Source of the DNA: CAVURS01 sp963795385
GTDB taxonomy: Bacteria > Actinomycetota > Actinomycetes > Actinomycetales > CAVURS01
DNA length: 64,000 bases
Direction of reading: 5' to 3'
NCBI GenBank assembly: GCA_963795385.1
Contig: CAWCHK010000007.1
Coordinates: forward strand, 62,001-126,000
Made by a program: the position numbers and the translations under genes. Each line of letters begins with the position of its first letter. The stretch's first letter is position 1. Below, in pieces: positions 41,819 to 50,621 of the stretch. The notes below the pieces were generated by a model. The model saw nothing but the letters and a program-made list of their open reading frames with translations. It ran no database searches and was not told the origin of the DNA.

Positions 41819-42595
41819 ATGACCGACGTTTCCCTGGTGGAGCGGGCCAGCGCGCTGCGGGCGCTGCACGACGCACCCGAGCTGCTCGTGCTGCCGAACG
41901 TCTGGGACGTGGCCAGCGCGCGAGCCGTCGCCGCGCTCCCCGGCTGCCGCGCGATCGCGACCGCGAGCCACTCGGTCGCCGAGGCGCACGGGTTCGAGGA
42001 CGGCGAGAACATCCCGCTCGACCTGATGCTCGCCGCGGTCGAGCGGATCGTCGCCGGCGTCGACCTGCCGGTGACCGCCGACCTGGAGGAGGGCTACGGC
42101 GACGTGGGCGGCACCATCCGGCGGGCCATCGGCGTAGGCGCCGTGGGCGCGAATCTCGAGGACGCGATGCACCCGCTGGCCGACTCCGTCGCGGCCGTGC
42201 GCGAGGCCGTCCGGGCCGGCGAGTCCGAGGGCGTGCCGTTCGTCCTCAACGCCCGGACCGACGCCTACCTGCTGGCCGGCGACCGCGACCGCGAGCAGGT
42301 CTTCACCGACGCCGTCGAGCGCGGGCGCGCGTTCCTCGACGAGGGCGCGGCCTGCGTGTTCGTGCCCGGAGTCGCCGACCTCGAGACGGCCGGCCGGCTG
42401 GTCGAGGCGATCGGCGACCGCAAGGTCAGCCTGATCGCGACGTTCGGCGGCCCGGCGATGTCGGACCTCGAGCGCCTCGGTGTCGCTCGCGTCTCGTGCG
42501 GGCCGTTCACCCAGATGCTGGCGATGGACGCGCTCGCCCGGGCCGGTCGGGAGCTGTTCGCCGGCGGCTCGCTGCCCCCCGCGGGCGAGCGCTAG
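41819..42595 (+). CDS. Isocitrate lyase/PEP mutase family protein
   Basis: 258 residues from ATG 41819. Family signatures: LVLPNVWDVASARAV near the start, PVTADLEEGYGD with the Mg-binding acidic residues, GANLEDAMHPL, FVLNARTDAYLLAGD, and FVPGVADLETAGRLVEAI. It lacks the Lys-Lys-Cys-Gly-His catalytic loop of true isocitrate lyase, so carboxyphosphonoenolpyruvate/oxaloacetate-type C-C or C-P lyase chemistry is likelier. Partner unknown; adjacent to the MFS gene on the same strand. Confidence 0.86.
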   Translation: MTDVSLVERASALRALHDAPELLVLPNVWDVASARAVAALPGCRAIATASHSVAEAHGFEDGENIPLDLMLAAVERIVAGVDLPVTADLEEGYGDVGGTIRRAIGVGAVGANLEDAMHPLADSVAAVREAVRAGESEGVPFVLNARTDAYLLAGDRDREQVFTDAVERGRAFLDEGAACVFVPGVADLETAGRLVEAIGDRKVSLIATFGGPAMSDLERLGVARVSCGPFTQMLAMDALARAGRELFAGGSLPPAGER

Positions 42596-42596
42596 C

Positions 42597-42643
42597 CGAG
42601 ACCGGTTCCGAGACGAGACCGAGTCCGAGACCGAGTTCGAGGC
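42597..42643. repeat. Short degenerate repeats between convergent genes
   Basis: Several GAGACCGAGTCC-like units follow the PEP-mutase-family stop. They lie between convergent genes and do not fold into a clear hairpin. Confidence 0.5.
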
Positions 42644-42654
42644 CCGGGCCGCTG

Positions 42655-43506
42655 TCAGTCCCGGCCGACGCCGAGCCGGCGGGCCAGGGACATCGCGTCG
42701 TAGGGCGCCCGGACCTTGATGTCGTTGTCGAAGTAGACGTGCACGACCTGCACGTCGGGACGGGCCGCCCAACCCCGCACCCGGTCGGCCCACACGTCCA
42801 GGTCCTGCTCCGGGTAGCCGCTCTCGTACAGCTTGTCGGCGCCGTGCAGGCGGACGTAGACGTGGTCCGAGGTGACCTCGTCGATCCGGGGCCATGCGTC
42901 GCCGCCGTCGGAGACCACGATCGCCACGTCGTGCTCACGGCAGAGCTGGACGAAGGCGTCCTGCTGGAAGCTCGGGTGCCGGACCTCCAGCGCGTGCCGC
43001 AGCCGTCGGGTGGAGCGACCCGGGCCGGCCTTCTGCCACAGCGGCTGGTCCCCGGCGCGGGACAGGGTCCGGTCGTTGCGCCGGGCCAGCCGGGCCGCCT
43101 CGCCCTCGGTCCGGGGCAGCTCCCGGAAGAACTCGCGCAGCACCTGCGGGTCGTACTGGAAGTTCGGCGGGACCTGCCACAGGAGTGGGCCCAGCCGGTC
43201 GCCGAGCAGCAGCGGGCCGGACGCGAAGAAGGTCGCGAGGCCGGCCCGGGCGTCCTTCAGCCGCTTCATGTGGGTGATGAACCGGCCGCCCTTGACCGAG
43301 AAGACGAAGTCCGGCGGGACGGCGTCGCGCCACTGGCGCCAGTTGCCTGGGGGCTGCAGGGAGTAGAACGAGCCATTCAGCTCGATCGTGCGCAGCCGGC
43401 TCGCGGCGTACTCCAGCTCGCTGCGCTGGGCCAGCCCGCCCGGGTAGAAGTCGCCACGCCAGGGCGGGTACCGCCAGCCGGAGATGCCCACCCTGATCTC
43501 GGTCAC
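42655..43506 (-). CDS. DUF72 family protein
   Basis: 283 residues from GTG 43506. DUF72 landmarks: RVGISGWRYPPWRGDFYP at the N terminus, TIELNGSFYSLQPPGNWRQWRDAVP, FSVKGGRFITHMKRL, LGPLLWQVPPNFQYD and the late VYVRLHGADKLYESGY and YFDNDIKVRAPYDA. TIM-barrel fold (YecE-like); function unknown. Confidence 0.93.
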   Translation of the reverse strand: MTEIRVGISGWRYPPWRGDFYPGGLAQRSELEYAASRLRTIELNGSFYSLQPPGNWRQWRDAVPPDFVFSVKGGRFITHMKRLKDARAGLATFFASGPLLLGDRLGPLLWQVPPNFQYDPQVLREFFRELPRTEGEAARLARRNDRTLSRAGDQPLWQKAGPGRSTRRLRHALEVRHPSFQQDAFVQLCREHDVAIVVSDGGDAWPRIDEVTSDHVYVRLHGADKLYESGYPEQDLDVWADRVRGWAARPDVQVVHVYFDNDIKVRAPYDAMSLARRLGVGRD

Positions 43507-43528
43507 CCGGACTGTTCTACCGCTTCGG

Positions 43529-44659
43529 TCAGGGGGGCGGGGCGAGCAGGGCGCCGCTGAGGGTGCCGTGCAGGGTGCGCGCGGCGACGAGCACCCAGGC
43601 GAGGAGCAGGACGAGGTACGCCGCGTCGGCCAGGTCACCGACGGCGGGCCAGCCCGTGCGGGCCGTGAGCGCCGTCAGGCCGGTGACGCAGGTGCCGACC
43701 GGGAAGGTGAACGACCACCAGGTCAGGGCGAACGGCAGCCCGGCCCGCGCCGTCCGCACCGTGACGACTGTCGCCCGGGCCGCCCACAGAGCAGCGAACG
43801 CCAGCACGGGCAGTCCGTAGACGACGCCGGCGACCCGCAGCGCGCCGGCGCAGGAGGCGCCGACGGCGAGGTGCGCGTTGCCGCCCAGCAGGTTCGCCGC
43901 CGTGACCGACTGGCCCAGCGGCCCGAGCACGATGAAGAGGGTCGGCACCGTGGCGGCCGGCCCGACGTCGCCCCGCGCCAGGCGAGCCCAGACCAGGGGG
44001 ATCACCACGAGGGAGGCGAGCAGGCTGAGCCCGAACATCGCGTAGCAGGCGAGCAGCATCGCGACCCGGGGCCCACCCGCGGGCAGGTGCGGCAGGAGCA
44101 GGGCGCCGGTGGCCGCGGAGACCATCGGCGGCACGACCGGCATCAGCCACCCGCCGAACGCCTGGTCGGCGCGCAGCCGGTCGCGGGTCCCGGACCGGCC
44201 GAAGACCAGCCAGGGGACCGCGATCGTCGTGACCAGGCCGAGCACGGTGCCCGTCACCCACAGCGCCGCGTCGACCCGGACGGCGAGGCGCTCCCCGAGC
44301 AGGTCCGGCCCGAGCAACAGGGTGCCCGCCCCGACCGTGAGCAGGGCCATCGGCGGCGCGCCGTAGAAGTGCGCCATCACCGGGCTCCGGTGATGCCCGA
44401 GTGCGACGTCGCGGTGCCCGACCCAGTGACCGGCCGTCGCCGCGGTCACCGTGACCAGGACGACGACCGCGAGCACCCACACGACGATGGCGAAGGTGCG
44501 CTGCCCGCGCACCTGCCCGGGCAGCGTGACGGCCGCGTTCGCGACGATGCCGGTGCCCATCACCGCGGCGTACCAGTTCGGCGTGATGCAGCCGAGCGCC
44601 GGGCCCCGCCGCCTCGCGACCTGGAGGGCCGGCCGGGTGGCCGCCGCCGCTGTGCTCAT
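43529..44659 (-). CDS. TDT/TehA-family (SLAC1-like) anion or dicarboxylate transporter
   Basis: 376 residues from ATG 44659. Ten hydrophobic helices; family landmarks are ITPNWYAAVMGTGIVANA at the start, TWWSFTFPVGTCVTG and LPLVV-type helix ends. Relatives export sulfite (SSU1), tellurite or C4-dicarboxylates. Divergent from a LysR gene whose probable operators lie in the gap; the LysR ligand is therefore probably the exported anion or its precursor. Confidence 0.88.
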   Translation of the reverse strand: MSTAAAATRPALQVARRRGPALGCITPNWYAAVMGTGIVANAAVTLPGQVRGQRTFAIVVWVLAVVVLVTVTAATAGHWVGHRDVALGHHRSPVMAHFYGAPPMALLTVGAGTLLLGPDLLGERLAVRVDAALWVTGTVLGLVTTIAVPWLVFGRSGTRDRLRADQAFGGWLMPVVPPMVSAATGALLLPHLPAGGPRVAMLLACYAMFGLSLLASLVVIPLVWARLARGDVGPAATVPTLFIVLGPLGQSVTAANLLGGNAHLAVGASCAGALRVAGVVYGLPVLAFAALWAARATVVTVRTARAGLPFALTWWSFTFPVGTCVTGLTALTARTGWPAVGDLADAAYLVLLLAWVLVAARTLHGTLSGALLAPPP

Positions 44660-44705
44660 GCCCTCAGGGTGGCGGAGCCGGCTGCGCCAGGACAGGGGAT
44701 CGGGC

Positions 44706-44741
44706 ACAAGGTAACCTTGTATTGCGACAAGGTCGGCTTGT
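44706..44741. promoter_or_regulatory. LysR-type operator pair
   Basis: Perfect palindrome ACAAGGTAACCTTGT (44706-44720) and a second dyad ACAAG-GTCGG-CTTGT (44727-44741) with the same outer arms. Centres are 21 bases apart, two DNA turns, matching tetramer binding by a LysR regulator at a divergent promoter. Confidence 0.7.
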
Positions 44742-44778
44742 ATGCGGCCCCCGCAGTGAGCCCCGTCGAGGAGTCACG

Positions 44779-45735
44779 ATGCTGAGCCCCTACGTGCCCG
44801 ACCTCACCGCTCTCCAGGTGCTCGCCGCGGTCGACGAGACCGGAAGCCTCCGGGCCGCAGCCACGACGGTCGGGGTCACCCAGCAGGCGGTGTCGCTGCG
44901 GGTCGCGGCGATCGAGCGGCAGGTGGGGGTGCCGCTGCTCGTCCGGACGATGCGCGGCAGCACGCTGACTCCCGCCGGCCGGCTGCTCACCCAGTGGGGC
45001 AGCCGGGTGCTCGACGCCGCGGCCGAGCTGGACGCGGGCATCGCATCGCTGCGCACGGACCGCCAGGGCCAGCTGCGCCTCGCGGCCAGCCTCACCGTCG
45101 CCGAGCACCTCCTGCCGGTGTGGCTGCTCGGCCTGCGCCACCAGCAGGAGGCGTCCGGCCTGGCCGCGACGGACGTCCGCCTGGAAGCGACCAACAGCGA
45201 CCGGGTGGGCCGGCTCGTGGCGTCCGGGCGGGTGAACCTCGGCTTCGTCGAGGGACCGCGGCCCCCCAGCGGCCTGCGCAGCCGGGTGGTCGCTCACGAC
45301 CGCCTCGTGGTCGTCGTCTGGCCGCACCACCCCTGGGCCCGCCGCCGCCGACCGCTGGATCCGGCCGAGCTGGCGGCCACGGCGCTGGTCGCGCGTGAGC
45401 CCGGCTCGGGGACCCGCCGCGCGCTCGGCTCGGCCCTCACCGCGGCCCTGGCTCGGGGAGAGCACCAGGCCGAGCCGGCGCTCGAGCTCTCCAGCACGAC
45501 CGCGGTCCGCGCGTCGGTGGCGGCCGGCGTCGCGCCGGGCGTCCTCAGCAGCCTGGCCGTCCAGGACGACCTCGACCTCGGCCGCCTGGTCGAGGCCCCC
45601 GTCGGGCCGGGCCTGGACCTGCGCCGCTCCCTGCGCGCCGTCTGGCGCGGCCAGCCGCAACCGCCGGCCGGGCCGGCCCGAGCGCTGGTCGCGATCGCGG
45701 CGCTCCGGGCCGCAACGTCAGCGGTGCCGCGATAG
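44779..45735 (+). CDS. LysR-family transcriptional regulator
   Basis: 318 residues from ATG 44779 with GAGGAG upstream. N-terminal winged helix TALQVLAAVDETGSLRAAATTVGVTQQAVSLRVAAIERQVG is typical; the effector domain follows. Divergent from the TDT transporter gene, so it likely activates or represses it through the paired palindromes in between. Confidence 0.92.
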   Translation: MLSPYVPDLTALQVLAAVDETGSLRAAATTVGVTQQAVSLRVAAIERQVGVPLLVRTMRGSTLTPAGRLLTQWGSRVLDAAAELDAGIASLRTDRQGQLRLAASLTVAEHLLPVWLLGLRHQQEASGLAATDVRLEATNSDRVGRLVASGRVNLGFVEGPRPPSGLRSRVVAHDRLVVVVWPHHPWARRRRPLDPAELAATALVAREPGSGTRRALGSALTAALARGEHQAEPALELSSTTAVRASVAAGVAPGVLSSLAVQDDLDLGRLVEAPVGPGLDLRRSLRAVWRGQPQPPAGPARALVAIAALRAATSAVPR

Positions 45736-45801
45736 CAGACAGCAACAGCAGCAACGCTTTTGGCGCGCCCCGGTCCCGGGCCCGGCCCGCGAGGACGACC
45801 G

Positions 45802-46827
45802 TCAGGCGGCGTACGGCGTGTGCTCCCGGGGGACGGTCTCCTCGGCCGAGGGGGCGGCCGGCGGCGTACCGTCACCGAACGGCCGCCCACCCAGGGCCTC
45901 GCGGCCGTGTGCGGTGAGCCACCCGGTCGGGTCGGGGCCGGCCGGAACGATCCCGGTCGGGTTGATGTCCCGGTGGACCAGGTAGTAGTGCCGCTTGATG
46001 TGGTCGAAGTCCGTCGTGTCGCCGAAGCCGGGGGTCTGGAAGAGGTCGCGCGCGTAGGCCCACAGGACCGGCAGCTCGGAGAGCTTCTGCCGGTTGCACT
46101 TGAAGTGGCCGTGGTAGACGGCGTCGAAGCGCGCCAGCGTGGTGAAGAGCCGGACGTCGGCCTCGGTGATGGTGGAGCCGACGAGGTACCGCTGGGTGGC
46201 CAGCCGTGACGAGAGCCAGTCCAGCCGCTCGAACAGCCGCGCGTACGCCTGCTCGTACGCCGACTGGGTGCCCGCGAACCCGGCCTGGTAGACCCCGTTG
46301 TTCACGTCCTTGAAGACCAGGGCCGCGACCTCGTCGATCTCCTCGCGCAGCGGCTCGGGGTAGAGCTCGGGCGCACCGGGCCGGTGGTGGTCGGTCCACT
46401 GCGTGGAGAGGTCCAGGGTCATCTGGGCGAAGTCGTTGGTGACCACCTGGCCGGTCGGGATGTCGACCATCGCGGGGACGGTGATCCCCTTGTCGTACTC
46501 CGGGTCGCGGGCCAGGAACGCCTCCTGCAGGCGCTCGATGCCGAGCACCGGGTCGCGGCCGCCCGGGTCGAGGTCGAAGGTCCAGCTCCGCTCGTCGTGC
46601 GTCGGGCCGCAGATGCCCATGGAGATCGCGCCCTCCAGGCCCAGCAGCCGCCGGACGATGATCGCGCGGTTGGCCCAGGGGCAGGCGCGGGCGGCGACCA
46701 GCCGGTAGCGGCCCGGCTCGACCGGGTACCCGTCCCGCCCGTCGGCGGTGATCCGGGTCGTGATGTAGCGCTGGTCGCGGGTGAACTCACCGCTCGGCTC
46801 GACGTAGGCGTTGGACTCCTCGGGCAT
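45802..46827 (-). CDS. Glutathionyl-hydroquinone-reductase-like (Xi-class GST) protein
   Basis: 341 residues from ATG 46827. The catalytic Cys is in ARACPWANRAIIVRRLLGLEG near residue 53; other landmarks are VPAMVDIPTGQVVTNDFAQ, GVYQAGFAGTQSAYEQAYARLFERLDWL and TEADVRLFTTLARFD. In actinobacteria, relatives probably use mycothiol in place of glutathione. Likely reduces thiolated quinones. Divergent from the helicase gene with a 221-base gap. Confidence 0.92.
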   Translation of the reverse strand: MPEESNAYVEPSGEFTRDQRYITTRITADGRDGYPVEPGRYRLVAARACPWANRAIIVRRLLGLEGAISMGICGPTHDERSWTFDLDPGGRDPVLGIERLQEAFLARDPEYDKGITVPAMVDIPTGQVVTNDFAQMTLDLSTQWTDHHRPGAPELYPEPLREEIDEVAALVFKDVNNGVYQAGFAGTQSAYEQAYARLFERLDWLSSRLATQRYLVGSTITEADVRLFTTLARFDAVYHGHFKCNRQKLSELPVLWAYARDLFQTPGFGDTTDFDHIKRHYYLVHRDINPTGIVPAGPDPTGWLTAHGREALGGRPFGDGTPPAAPSAEETVPREHTPYAA

Positions 46828-47048
46828 GCCTCCATCCTCGGCCGGTGCCGTGGGGGCCGCGAGTCGTGCGAGGCTCGCGAAGCGGGCAGATCGGGGCCCA
46901 GGCCACGAGTCGGGTACGGCGTCGGGTAGAGTGTGCGTCACGGCCCGCACAGTTCTGCCTCGGGCCGGGTTTCATGTCGACCACCACGCGCCGCGACCGA
47001 TCAGGTCTGCGCCGGGCAGGACGACCACTTCACGTTCGGAGAAAAGTC

Positions 47049-48707
47049 ATGGCGGCCCGCCGCCCCCACAGCACACCCCTGTCCACGTCCAGCAACATCG
47101 ACACCATCGCCCCCACTGACACCAAGGCTCACACCATCACCAACCGCAACGCTCGCCCGAGCTCCACCACCTCCACTTCGCCCCGCACCGCATCCGGCCA
47201 CGTCGCCACCGCCCCCGCCACCGCCGGCGCGGGCACCTTCGCCGCTCTCGGAGTCCCCGCTCGGCTGACCAGCGCGCTGGCCGCCGAGGGGATCCTCGAG
47301 CCGTTCCCGATCCAGACGGCGACCCTGCCCGACTCCCTCGCCGGGCGTGACGTCCTCGGCCGCGGTCGTACCGGGTCGGGCAAGACCCTCGCCTTCGCCA
47401 TACCGCTGCTGGCCCGGCTCGCCGCCAGCGACAGCCCGCGTCGAGCCGGCCGCCCCCGTGCGCTGATCCTGGCGCCGACCCGCGAGCTGGCCAGCCAGAT
47501 CGAGGCCACCATCGAGCCGCTCGCCCGAGCCCTGTCGCTGCGGACCCTGACCGTCTTCGGCGGCGTCTCGCCGGGTCGGCAGATCTCCGGTCTCAAGGCC
47601 GGTGTCGACATCCTGGTGGCCTGCCCGGGCCGCCTCGCCGACCACCTGCAGAGCGGGCACGTCCACCTCGACGCCGTCGAGATCACGGTGCTCGACGAGG
47701 CCGACCACATGGCCGACCTCGGCTTCCTGCCCGTCGTTCGCCGGCTGATGGACCAGACGCCGGCCAAGGGTCAGCGGATGCTGTTCTCGGCCACCCTCGA
47801 CGGTGGCGTCGACGTGCTGGTACGCCGCTTCCTGAGCAACCCGGTGACGCACAGCGTGGACTCCTCGCTGTCACCGGTCGCGGCCATGACCCACCACGTG
47901 CTGCACGTCTCGCACACGGACCGGCTGGCCGTGCTGACCGACCTGGCCTCGGCCCCCGGCCGCACCCTGGTCTTCACGCGTACCAAGCGCGGCGCCAAGG
48001 TCCTCACCCGGCGCCTCGTCGGTGCCGGCGTGCCCGCCGTCGAGCTGCACGGCAACCTGGCCCAGAACGCCAGGAGCCGCAACCTCGACGCCTTCTCCAC
48101 CGGGCGCGTGCAGACGCTGGTGGCGACCGACATCGCCGCCCGCGGCATCCACGTGGACGACGTGAACCTCGTGGTCCACTTCGACCCGCCGATCGAGCAC
48201 AAGGCCTACCTGCACCGCTCCGGGCGCACCGCCCGGGCCGGCGCCGACGGCACCGTGGTCACCCTGATGACCGACGACCAGGTCCGCGACGTCCGCGACC
48301 TGACTCGCAAGGCCGGCATCGCTCCGACCACCACCAAGCTGCGTCCGGGTGACGCGCTGCTGACCGAGCTCGCACCGGGGGAGCGCGCGTACGTCGCACC
48401 TCCGGTCGGCCAGCCGGCCGGCGACGACAGCGACCAGGGCGACCGGTCGCGCCGCACGGGCGGGCGGCCGGGCGGTGGCCGCGCCCAGCGCTCCGGCGCC
48501 GGAGGCGGGGGCCGGAGTCGCTACGGCGCCGGCGGTTCGGGCGGTCAGCCGTCCAGGGGCACATCGTCCAGAGGTGGCGCGTCGGGGAGCAAGTCCTCCG
48601 GCGGCAAGCCGTCCGGCGGCAAGCCCTCGGGCGCCCGCTCCCCAGGCGTCCGTACCTCCGGGGCCGCGGCCTTCTCGGCCCAGTCCCGCCCGCGCGCCGC
48701 TCGCTGA
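47049..48707 (+). CDS. DEAD-box RNA helicase
   Basis: 552 residues from ATG 47049; ATG 46974 in frame would add 25 basic residues. Motifs in order: FPIQTATLPDSL (Q motif), GRTGSGKTLAFAIPLL (I), APTRELASQIE (Ia), VLDEADHMADLGF (II, DEAD), FSATLD (III), FTRTKRGAKVLTRRL, ATDIAARGIHVDDVNLVVHFDPP and HRSGRTARAG (VI). A 110-residue Ser/Thr-rich N-terminal extension and a Gly/Ser/Lys/Arg-rich C terminus with KPSGGKPSG repeats suit RNA binding. The gap before it, more than 200 bases, may be a long cold-regulated leader. Confidence 0.93.
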   Translation: MAARRPHSTPLSTSSNIDTIAPTDTKAHTITNRNARPSSTTSTSPRTASGHVATAPATAGAGTFAALGVPARLTSALAAEGILEPFPIQTATLPDSLAGRDVLGRGRTGSGKTLAFAIPLLARLAASDSPRRAGRPRALILAPTRELASQIEATIEPLARALSLRTLTVFGGVSPGRQISGLKAGVDILVACPGRLADHLQSGHVHLDAVEITVLDEADHMADLGFLPVVRRLMDQTPAKGQRMLFSATLDGGVDVLVRRFLSNPVTHSVDSSLSPVAAMTHHVLHVSHTDRLAVLTDLASAPGRTLVFTRTKRGAKVLTRRLVGAGVPAVELHGNLAQNARSRNLDAFSTGRVQTLVATDIAARGIHVDDVNLVVHFDPPIEHKAYLHRSGRTARAGADGTVVTLMTDDQVRDVRDLTRKAGIAPTTTKLRPGDALLTELAPGERAYVAPPVGQPAGDDSDQGDRSRRTGGRPGGGRAQRSGAGGGGRSRYGAGGSGGQPSRGTSSRGGASGSKSSGGKPSGGKPSGARSPGVRTSGAAAFSAQSRPRAAR

Positions 48708-48734
48708 TCGGACCGCAGAAGAGCCAGCAGCACC

Positions 48735-48799
48735 AGGTTCGAGCGCAAGGTTCGAGCGCAAGGTTCGAGCGCCAGGTTCGAGGGCGAGGTTCGACCGCC
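48735..48799. repeat. Five 13-bp tandem repeats AGGTTCGAGCGCA
   Basis: Units start at 48735, 48748, 48761, 48774 and 48787; the first two are identical, and the others vary only in the last five bases. The invariant part is AGGTTCGA, with TTCGA partly palindromic. The array ends 41 bases before the first GAF-ANTAR gene and begins 27 bases after the helicase stop. Confidence 0.85.
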
Positions 48800-48839
48800 A
48801 CCGCCTGACGCCGGTGGCGGCACCTGGGAGCATGACCCC

Positions 48840-49556
48840 ATGAGGCACCGGGACCGATGGGTGCGGCTGCTCGCCGACGCCGGGACGGACGAACCGCGGC
48901 GGATCTGCGACCTGTGCGTGCGGATGCTCGACGTGACCGGTGCCGGCATCTCGATGGTGACCACCTCGGGCAACCGCGGCGTGGTCTGTGCGACGGACGA
49001 CGTCGCGGCCCACATCGAGGACCTGCAGCTGACCCTCGGCGAGGGCCCGTGCGTCGACGCGGTGCATCGCGGGGCGCCCGTCCTGGTGCCGGACCTGCGC
49101 GAGCCGCAGGACCTCGTGGTCGAGCGCTGGCCGGCGTTCCTCGAGGGCGCGGGGGCGAGCGGGGTCCGTGGCGTCTTCGCCTTTCCGCTCCGGATCGGCG
49201 CGATCAGCGTGGGCGCCCTCGACCTCTACCGCGACCGGCCGGGCCGTCTCGACGACGACCAGCTCGGTGCGGTCCTGATGGCGGCGGACAGCGCGGCGAT
49301 CGCCGTCCTCAACATGGACACGGGCGACCGGGCCGACGGCCACGGCGGTGCCTTCGCCGACGACGAGGCGTCCCGCACGACCTACCAGATGCAGGTGCAC
49401 CAGGCGACTGGCATGGTGAAGGTGCAGGCAGGAGTCTCCATCGACGAAGCCTTCCTGCTGCTGCGCGCCCGCGCGTTCGCGTCCGGCCGGCCTCTCGCCG
49501 CGGTCGCCCGCGATGTCGTCGAGCGGCGCGTGCGCTTCGAGTCGGAGGCCCGATGA
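48840..49556 (+). CDS. GAF-ANTAR domain protein 1
   Basis: 238 residues. N-terminal GAF (VTGAGISMVTTSGNRGVVCATDD, then LTLGEGPCVDAVHRGAPVLVPDL) senses an unknown small molecule; the C-terminal ANTAR segment TTYQMQVHQATGMVKVQAGVSIDEAFLLLRARAF is the three-helix RNA-binding domain, which acts on paired RNA hairpins as an antiterminator. Overlaps the next GAF-ANTAR gene by four bases. Confidence 0.9.
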   Translation: MRHRDRWVRLLADAGTDEPRRICDLCVRMLDVTGAGISMVTTSGNRGVVCATDDVAAHIEDLQLTLGEGPCVDAVHRGAPVLVPDLREPQDLVVERWPAFLEGAGASGVRGVFAFPLRIGAISVGALDLYRDRPGRLDDDQLGAVLMAADSAAIAVLNMDTGDRADGHGGAFADDEASRTTYQMQVHQATGMVKVQAGVSIDEAFLLLRARAFASGRPLAAVARDVVERRVRFESEAR

Positions 49557-50326
49557 GCGACGACGACGCCCCCCGAGAGTCGCGGGTGATGGGCGCGAAC
49601 CGGGAGCAGGCACTGGCCGAGACCTTCGTAGCGCTCGCGGACACGCTGGTCGACGACTACGACGTCGTGGACCTGCTGGACCGGCTGGTCTCCGCCTGCG
49701 TCGACCTCCTCGGGGTGTCCGCGGCCGGGCTGATGCTGGACGACCAGCGCGGCAACCTGGCCGTGGTCGCGTCCTCCAGCGAGGAGTCCCGGCTGCTGGA
49801 GATGTTCCAGCTCCAGACCAATGAGGGGCCCTGCCTGGACTGTGTGCGTTCCCACGCGCCCGTCACGAGCGGGGACCTGGATGCCGACCGGGAGCGGTGG
49901 CCCCGGTTCGCCTCGGTGGCCCTCGAGGACGGACTGCGCTCGGTCGTGGCCGTTCCGCTACGCCTGCGGGAGCGAACCATCGGTGGTCTCAACATGTTCT
50001 TCGACCGAGCCGGCGCGATGCCGGCCGGCGACCAGCGGATCGCGCAGGCCCTTGCCGATGTCGCCACGATCGGCATCCTGCAGCAGCGCTCGGCTCACCG
50101 CAGTGTGATGCTCGCTGAGCAGCTGCAACACGCGTTGAACAGCCGGATCGTCATCGAACAAGCCAAAGGCGTTCTGGCCGAACGCAACTCGTTGAGCATG
50201 GATGTCGCGTTCGAGCTGATCCGCCGGCAGTCGCGCAATCGGAACCTCAAGCTGACGGATGTCGCGCTGGCCATCATCGAGGGGGAGCCGGAGCGGCCAG
50301 GCTCCCTGGAGCGTCACGACGACTGA
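49553..50326 (+). CDS. GAF-ANTAR domain protein 2
   Basis: 257 residues from ATG 49553. GAF domain with SAAGLMLDDQRGNLAVVASS and TNEGPCLDCVRSHAPVTSGDL; ANTAR helix set LNSRIVIEQAKGVLAERNSLSMDVAFELIRRQSRNRNLKLTDVALAIIEG. The pair is translationally coupled and could form hetero-dimers. Targets of ANTAR proteins are RNA hairpins before terminators; none is evident nearby apart from the 13-bp repeats upstream. Confidence 0.92.
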   Translation: MSDDDAPRESRVMGANREQALAETFVALADTLVDDYDVVDLLDRLVSACVDLLGVSAAGLMLDDQRGNLAVVASSSEESRLLEMFQLQTNEGPCLDCVRSHAPVTSGDLDADRERWPRFASVALEDGLRSVVAVPLRLRERTIGGLNMFFDRAGAMPAGDQRIAQALADVATIGILQQRSAHRSVMLAEQLQHALNSRIVIEQAKGVLAERNSLSMDVAFELIRRQSRNRNLKLTDVALAIIEGEPERPGSLERHDD

Positions 50327-50453
50327 AGGCAGCGCTGCGCAGCTGTCGGCGGGACCTCGGATCCGGGCTAGAGTGCGAGGTCCAAGCGTGCCTGGATCTG
50401 TCCGGACTTTGTGCTCCCTCGCCGCGCCAACAAGAGCCTTCTTCGAGGACGCC

Positions 50454-50618
50454 ATGGCCATTGTCTGTCAGTGCGGGCACCCGACCGTCGATCACGACCG
50501 GATCGCTGCTCGCTATTGCGCCGCAACCGTGAGGGGCCACCTCAGCCGCGGCTGCGTCTGCGTGGCCGAGCAGCCCGCGCCGCTCGACCGCCTCACCGGC
50601 CGCGGCCGGATCCAGTGA
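50454..50618 (+). CDS. Small Cys/His-rich protein (54 aa), putative zinc-binding
   Basis: 54 residues from ATG 50454 behind a GAGGA-type site. Six Cys (MAIVCQCGH..., RYCAATV, RGCVCV) and four His are arranged C-x-C-x-H ... H ... C ... C-x-C, a compact zinc-finger-like layout. No known domain is assigned. A strong hairpin follows, so this looks like an independent short transcript. Confidence 0.62.
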   Translation: MAIVCQCGHPTVDHDRIAARYCAATVRGHLSRGCVCVAEQPAPLDRLTGRGRIQ

Positions 50619-50621
50619 GTC

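Noticed and set aside
48735..48799. CRISPR array
   Set aside because: The repeats are contiguous 13-bp units without spacers, and no cas gene is present.
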